IMG/VR virus record: IMGVR_UViG_3300044710_000061
Span: 1 to 59,819 of that record
Source: a virus
Strand: one strand, 5' to 3'
DNA: 59,819 nt
This document shows, in pieces, positions 56,785 to 59,819 of the stretch (positions within the stretch are counted from its first letter, which is position 1; every line of letters starts with the position of its first letter). Under the pieces are notes generated by a model. It worked only from the letters and a program-made list of their open reading frames with translations. It did not search any database and was not told where the DNA came from. The translations under genes were made by a program, and so were the position numbers.

Positions 56785-56981
56785 CCGACGCTCCCCGCTA
56801 CATGAAATATCCCGTTATCTGGCTGCAACCACCTTGTGAGAGCTGCGACGAGGACCGCTTGTGGTGCCAAGACAATGTCTGGCCAGAAGGCTGTGACGAA
56901 TGCGGGGCGATGCCAGTCAAATATGTCCTTGCGCAAGATCAGCCAGAAAGACCTGAACCAGAGCAGGAAGAAGATGAGTGA
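56781..56981 (+). CDS. Cys-rich early protein with APRYM start
   Basis: 66 aa, ATGA coupling. Begins TDAPRYMKYPV, a start shared with two following genes. CESC...C and CDEC pairs suggest zinc binding. Acidic tail. Function unknown. Confidence 0.6.
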   Translation: MTDAPRYMKYPVIWLQPPCESCDEDRLWCQDNVWPEGCDECGAMPVKYVLAQDQPERPEPEQEEDE

Positions 56982-57174
56982 CGCGCCCCGCTATATGAAC
57001 TTGCCGGTGTCGGACTGCGGTTGCTTCAGCGGAGGGTATTTTGACGATAGGATAGAGCCTCCTGAAATGCCGCCTGGCAAAGTCCCTCCGAAGCATGCAG
57101 TTCTCATCTGGTATGAGAATGAAGACATTGCTCGCGAAGCAATAAGCGCTGTTATTGAGGCCCATTGGAAATGA
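56974..57174 (+). CDS. Early protein with APRYM start, second copy
   Basis: 66 aa from ATG 56974, overlapping the end of the previous gene. Begins SDAPRYMNLPV; the remainder differs (CGCFSGGYFDD, HAVLIWYENEDIAREAISAV). Probably a neighbour sharing only the start cassette. Confidence 0.6.
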   Translation: MSDAPRYMNLPVSDCGCFSGGYFDDRIEPPEMPPGKVPPKHAVLIWYENEDIAREAISAVIEAHWK

Positions 57175-57332
57175 GCGCAAACGACGAAATGCACTGGTTA
57201 CTTAAAGCCGCGAAGGTAAGTGGGACTCTATCCATAGCGATTATGGCTCTGCAGATTATCGCTTATAATCCGGATAAATTTTTAATTTGGCTTTTTGTGG
57301 CTGCCACTGCAGCGTTGCAGGTTTGGACATGA
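57171..57332 (+). CDS. 53-aa two-TM protein
   Basis: ATG 57171 overlaps the previous stop and its TGA overlaps ATG 57329. Two hydrophobic stretches (GTLSIAIMALQIIAY, FLIWLFVAATAALQVW). Sits just upstream of the excisionase-like gene. Function unknown. Confidence 0.6.
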   Translation: MSANDEMHWLLKAAKVSGTLSIAIMALQIIAYNPDKFLIWLFVAATAALQVWT

Positions 57333-57688
57333 CCACCGCGCCCCGCTACATGAGCTTGGAGACGCTGGCGACCGCCTTGGACGTTGGTGAATCCACCATT
57401 GAAGCATGGGTTGGCCAGGGCAAATTCCCGGCACCGAAGCGGGTGGGTCCCAACGGCATGAGACGCTGGTCATGGGCTGAGGTGCAGCGCACAATAGAAG
57501 GACCGCAGGATAATGCGGCCGTAAATATAGGGGAGAGGATTCGCAATGCCACGCGGGAGGAAGTCTTACGGCGGGACCAGCGGAGAGGTGTTCGCCAGCG
57601 TGATCAACGCGTATCTGGACTCACCAAAATTTCAGGGGTTGGCGACGAATACCCAGAGAAGTTACCGCCGAGCCCTCTTGCTGGCTGA
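57329..57688 (+). CDS. Excisionase-like DNA-binding protein
   Basis: 119 aa. Starts TTAPRYM, then LETLATALDVGESTIEAWVGQGKFPAPKRVGPNGMRRWSWAEV, a MerR/AlpA-type winged HTH as in phage excisionases. Its last 143 bases overlap the integrase start in another frame, a lambda xis-int-like arrangement. It likely binds near attP and directs excision. Confidence 0.7.
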   Translation: MTTAPRYMSLETLATALDVGESTIEAWVGQGKFPAPKRVGPNGMRRWSWAEVQRTIEGPQDNAAVNIGERIRNATREEVLRRDQRRGVRQRDQRVSGLTKISGVGDEYPEKLPPSPLAG

Positions 57689-58457
57689 GCATATGGATGG
57701 TCTAGGCGGCGTTCCTGTCGATGAAATGCGGCCAGCATTGGTGCAGGCCTTTCTGGACGCCATGGCGGACCGCCCAGCTGCGCAGCAAAAAGCCAAACGC
57801 GTTCTGAAGGCGCTAGAGAGCTGGGCGATCGTACGGGATTTGCTGCCGCGGTCAATCACACAGGGGACTGAGGCGCCAGGATCAGACGGAGGACATGAGC
57901 CATGGTCAGACGAGCAAGTTGCTTTCGCACAGGACAACTGTGCCCCTTTCCTGTCGCGTGCGATATGTATGGCTGCCAATACCGGACAACGAGGCAGCGA
58001 TCTAGTCCGGATGCGCTGGACCGACATCGAGACGATCAACGGCCGTCCGGGGATCAATGTGACCCAGCTCAAGACGGGGTTGCGCCTGTGGGTGCCGTTC
58101 ACGCAGGCACTGATAAGCCGGATTGAGACATGGGAGCGCCGGCCAGGCTTTATCCTCGTGCGCCCAGATGGAACACCGTATGTGCGGGATATGCTCACCA
58201 AGGCATGGTACTGGGAGAGGGTCCGCAACCCGGTGCTCGAACCGCTTCGTCACCTGCACCTGCACGGACTGCGCGCCACAGCCGTAGTCAGGCTGCGCCG
58301 GGCCGGCGTCAGCATAGCCCAGATTTGTGACGTGGTGGGGATGTCGCAGCAGATGGTCGCGAGGTATTGCAGGCTAAGCGACCAGAGAGCGAACGCGCTG
58401 GCTGCTATGGAGCAATTGGAGGGGCGCGTTATCAAGCTGGAGAGGGATAGGAAATGA
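57546..58457 (+). CDS. int: Tyrosine integrase
   Basis: 303 aa with GAGG seven bases before ATG 57546. Core-binding helices first, then catalytic R149 (NTGQRGSDL), K176, H240-x2-R243 (HGLRATA) and Y274 (ARYCRLS). The usual His/Trp of the fourth position is not obvious (GMSQQMV). Inserts phage DNA in the host chromosome; shows the phage is temperate. No attP was identified next to it. Confidence 0.85.
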   Translation: MPRGRKSYGGTSGEVFASVINAYLDSPKFQGLATNTQRSYRRALLLAEHMDGLGGVPVDEMRPALVQAFLDAMADRPAAQQKAKRVLKALESWAIVRDLLPRSITQGTEAPGSDGGHEPWSDEQVAFAQDNCAPFLSRAICMAANTGQRGSDLVRMRWTDIETINGRPGINVTQLKTGLRLWVPFTQALISRIETWERRPGFILVRPDGTPYVRDMLTKAWYWERVRNPVLEPLRHLHLHGLRATAVVRLRRAGVSIAQICDVVGMSQQMVARYCRLSDQRANALAAMEQLEGRVIKLERDRK

Positions 58458-58669
58458 TGCAGGTCAGGCCAGAGGAAACACAGCACTGGAAAATGGGATA
58501 TAATCAAGCGTGGGAAGAGGCGTCACGAGATATAGACCGCCTCCGCGCGGAGAATGCGGAGCTGCGACACCGGCTTATTCATTGCCTAACATGCGAATTA
58601 GAAGAGCATGAAATAGCAGAATATCGCAATTATCTAGATAAAACCGCGAACGAGACGGAGGGGAAATGA
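58454..58669 (+). CDS. Coiled-coil cassette protein 1
   Basis: 71 aa, ATGA overlap with the integrase stop. DIDRLRAENAELRHRL coiled coil, two Cys, and ANETEGK tail with GGAGGGG ribosome binding site for the next gene. Unknown function. Confidence 0.65.
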   Translation: MMQVRPEETQHWKMGYNQAWEEASRDIDRLRAENAELRHRLIHCLTCELEEHEIAEYRNYLDKTANETEGK

Positions 58670-58977
58670 ACGATTTGATTGAGCGGCTGCTAAACCCGCG
58701 CAGCTTTGACCATGAGGCGTTGCGAAAGGAAGCCGCCGCCCACATCCGGGAGCTGGAGGAAGAACTAGACCGCCTCCGCGCGGAGAAGGCGGAGCTAATA
58801 TCTCGCATCTCTAGCTTAGAGAAAACTATGGCTATCTATGTTGATCCATTCGCTTGGAAAGAGCAGCATGATCCTGAAAATTCTCTATTCGTGCCAGACC
58901 ATTACGAAGTCAGCGGATTTGGAGATATGGCCAAATTTGTGCTGGCCAAGACCGCGAACGAGACAGAGGGGAAATGA
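58666..58977 (+). CDS. Coiled-coil cassette protein 2
   Basis: 103 aa, ATGA coupling. LRKEAAAHIRELEEELDRLRAEKAELISRISSLE is a long coiled coil; then a 40-residue unique part (WKEQHDPENSLFVPDHYEV) and ANETEGK. Unknown function. Confidence 0.65.
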   Translation: MNDLIERLLNPRSFDHEALRKEAAAHIRELEEELDRLRAEKAELISRISSLEKTMAIYVDPFAWKEQHDPENSLFVPDHYEVSGFGDMAKFVLAKTANETEGK

Positions 58978-59186
58978 GCGAATACAGCCTAGAACCAATG
59001 ACGCAAGGGGAAGAAATATCCCACCTCAAAGGTGAACTGGACCGCCTCCGCGCCTCTCTGCGTGATCATATCGTTAGGAACGGAGAGCTACGGGAGGCGC
59101 TGGAAGACTTGCTCAACCTTAAACAGGGTTGCCATGAGAGGGCCGAAGACCTTCTCGCCAAGGCGAACGAGACGGAGGGGAAATGA
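58974..59186 (+). CDS. Coiled-coil cassette protein 3
   Basis: 70 aa, ATGA coupling. ISHLKGELDRLRASLRDHIVRNGELREALEDLLNLK coiled coil, then ANETEGK tail. Shortest of the family; mostly made of the shared parts. Confidence 0.65.
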   Translation: MSEYSLEPMTQGEEISHLKGELDRLRASLRDHIVRNGELREALEDLLNLKQGCHERAEDLLAKANETEGK

Positions 59187-59359
59187 GCTGGTTCAAGCAT
59201 CGCCACTATTGGCGAGAGAAAACCGGATACCAGAACGGGATTACCGGTGGACTTATCGTCGAAGATTGCACTTGCGGCGCTGTGCGTACCATTGAGTTCC
59301 AGCCAGGTAGTGCACCGGTTGTGCGTGTGACAGAACCGAACAAGCCGGAGGGGAAATGA
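59183..59359 (+). CDS. Small strand-rich protein with variant tail
   Basis: 58 aa, ATGA coupling at both ends. Unlike its neighbours it has no coiled coil: SWFKHRHYWREK, DCTCGAVRTIEF and NKPEGK tail. The tail cassette is kept although the body is unrelated. Confidence 0.65.
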   Translation: MSWFKHRHYWREKTGYQNGITGGLIVEDCTCGAVRTIEFQPGSAPVVRVTEPNKPEGK

Positions 59360-59712
59360 TGTGCCAAAACGACATGGCAAGGGCGCTCAAGGCTGAAGCG
59401 GAATGCGACCGCCTGCGCACGGAGAATGCAGAGCTAAAAGCTGAAATCGAGCGATGGGACGAGACCGACCCTCTAGTCAACAAGAGGCTAAAGGAAGACC
59501 TGCGCGAGATTCTCACGCTCCGCGCCGAGAAGGCGCTTCTGGTAGAAGAATGTCTATCGCATGCCGAAATTGCTGAATCTGAGTACAATTTTGGATTCGC
59601 TCAAACCCTCCGGGAAATAGCAGCTCTCGCCAAGACCAGATCGAACGATCCGGAAACAGAGCCATACGAACCGCCGCCTTATGATTGGGGAAAAGATAAA
59701 ATTCCTGAATGA
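59356..59712 (+). CDS. Coiled-coil cassette protein 4
   Basis: 118 aa, ATGA coupling. ECDRLRTENAELKAEIERWDE and TLRAEKALLVEECLSHAEIAES coiled coils. Ends differently (SNDPETEPYEPPPYDWGKDKIPE), with a possible diverged tail at SNDPETE followed by extension. Unknown function. Confidence 0.65.
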   Translation: MMCQNDMARALKAEAECDRLRTENAELKAEIERWDETDPLVNKRLKEDLREILTLRAEKALLVEECLSHAEIAESEYNFGFAQTLREIAALAKTRSNDPETEPYEPPPYDWGKDKIPE

Positions 59713-59819
59713 TTTCAACTATGGCTGGTCCTCGGCTGGGATCAGGCAAGCAGAAAAACATCAAAGGAGTCAATGACTTGGAGAAAAAGGTAAAAAATGA
59801 ACCCACCCAGAATAGGCTA
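59709..59819 (+). CDS. 5' part of gene crossing the window ends
   Basis: ATG 59709 overlaps the TGA of the previous gene (ATGA); a second in-frame ATG is at 59721. Residues MISTMAGPRLGSGKQKNIKG and NDLEKKVKNEPTQNRL lead, with no stop, into base 1 and the 170 codons ending at 510. A Lys-rich start joined to a coiled-coil body is plausible as one protein. Confidence 0.65.
   Translation, partial: MISTMAGPRLGSGKQKNIKGVNDLEKKVKNEPTQNRL

Larger units (their letters stand above)
58644..59359 (+). repeat. Right block of ANETE tail/RBS cassettes
   Basis: Near-identical GCGAACGAGACGGAGGGGAAATGA at 58646-58669, 58954-58977 (one change) and 59163-59186, and a variant AACAAGCCGGAGGGGAAATGA at 59339-59359. 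A second repeat, GACCGCCTCCGCGCGGAGAAKGCGGAGCT, encodes DRLRAE(K/N)AEL at about 58538, 58769 and 59407. Confidence 0.85.

Noticed and set aside
1-59819. CRISPR arrays, rRNA genes, insertion sequences, reverse transcriptase-based diversity elements
   Set aside because: No regularly spaced repeats, rRNA motifs, transposases or reverse transcriptase were seen on either strand; the protein repeats of 36733-39072 have no matching template repeat and RT.

Overview
The window reads as one complete circular or circularly permuted genome of a temperate, P22-like (podovirus-type) phage of an alphaproteobacterium, most likely a Rhizobiales host close to Bradyrhizobium. A reading frame open at base 59819 continues in frame into base 1, so the two ends join inside a gene. 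Evidence for the host group: a phage-borne GcrA cell-cycle regulator (an alphaproteobacterial family), a second protein with a DnaA domain IV, an outer-membrane barrel with the 'AADLPxKAP' mature start typical of rhizobial Omp25/RopB proteins, and several small proteins of rhizobial prophage type.

Layout. (1) 51.1-52.9 kb is the immunity region: a Cro-like repressor (minus) diverges from a short CI-like repressor (plus), with GTATGC-N5-GCATAC operators on both sides, plus a block of inverted repeats. (2) 52.86-59.8 kb continuing through the junction to 1.84 kb (plus) is a right early operon of tightly coupled, mostly small genes. It holds a PD-(D/E)XK exonuclease and annealing-protein pair, an excisionase-like gene overlapping a tyrosine integrase, and a run of coiled-coil proteins whose ends are built from repeated sequence cassettes. 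(3) 51.4-44.9 kb (minus) is a left early operon: RusA-like resolvase, DnaA-IV/GcrA-HTH fusion, GcrA, winged-helix protein, ParB-like protein, DnaD/O-type replication protein with iteron-like repeats, NusG-like antiterminator. It ends in a tRNA-like element and a strong intrinsic terminator. (4) 44.6-1.8 kb (minus) is the late region. First come small proteins, a candidate small terminase and a histidine phosphatase, then a 12-kb block of secreted, beta-rich proteins (two beta-helix proteins, a 779-aa repeat protein and others). Then follow TerL, portal, scaffold, coat, gp4-like, gp10-like, a gp26-position protein, a gp14-like protein, internal ejection proteins, a SleB-domain ejection protein and the tailspike. 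This is P22 gene order, and a lysis region closes it.

Short plus-strand genes interrupt the late region at 4.9, 6.4-7.2, 8.6 and 11.3 kb; the 6.4-7.2 kb group has its own recognisable promoter and looks like a moron.

The most distinctive features are: the GcrA plus DnaA-IV/GcrA-HTH pair, which could let the phage read or redirect the host cell-cycle circuit; at least a dozen late proteins with Sec signal peptides; modular gene ends that carry both a conserved peptide tail and the next gene's ribosome binding site; and structured DNA/RNA elements at the coat leader, the immunity region and the resolvase gene. All assignments are by reading motifs, order and ribosome binding sites; no database search was possible.
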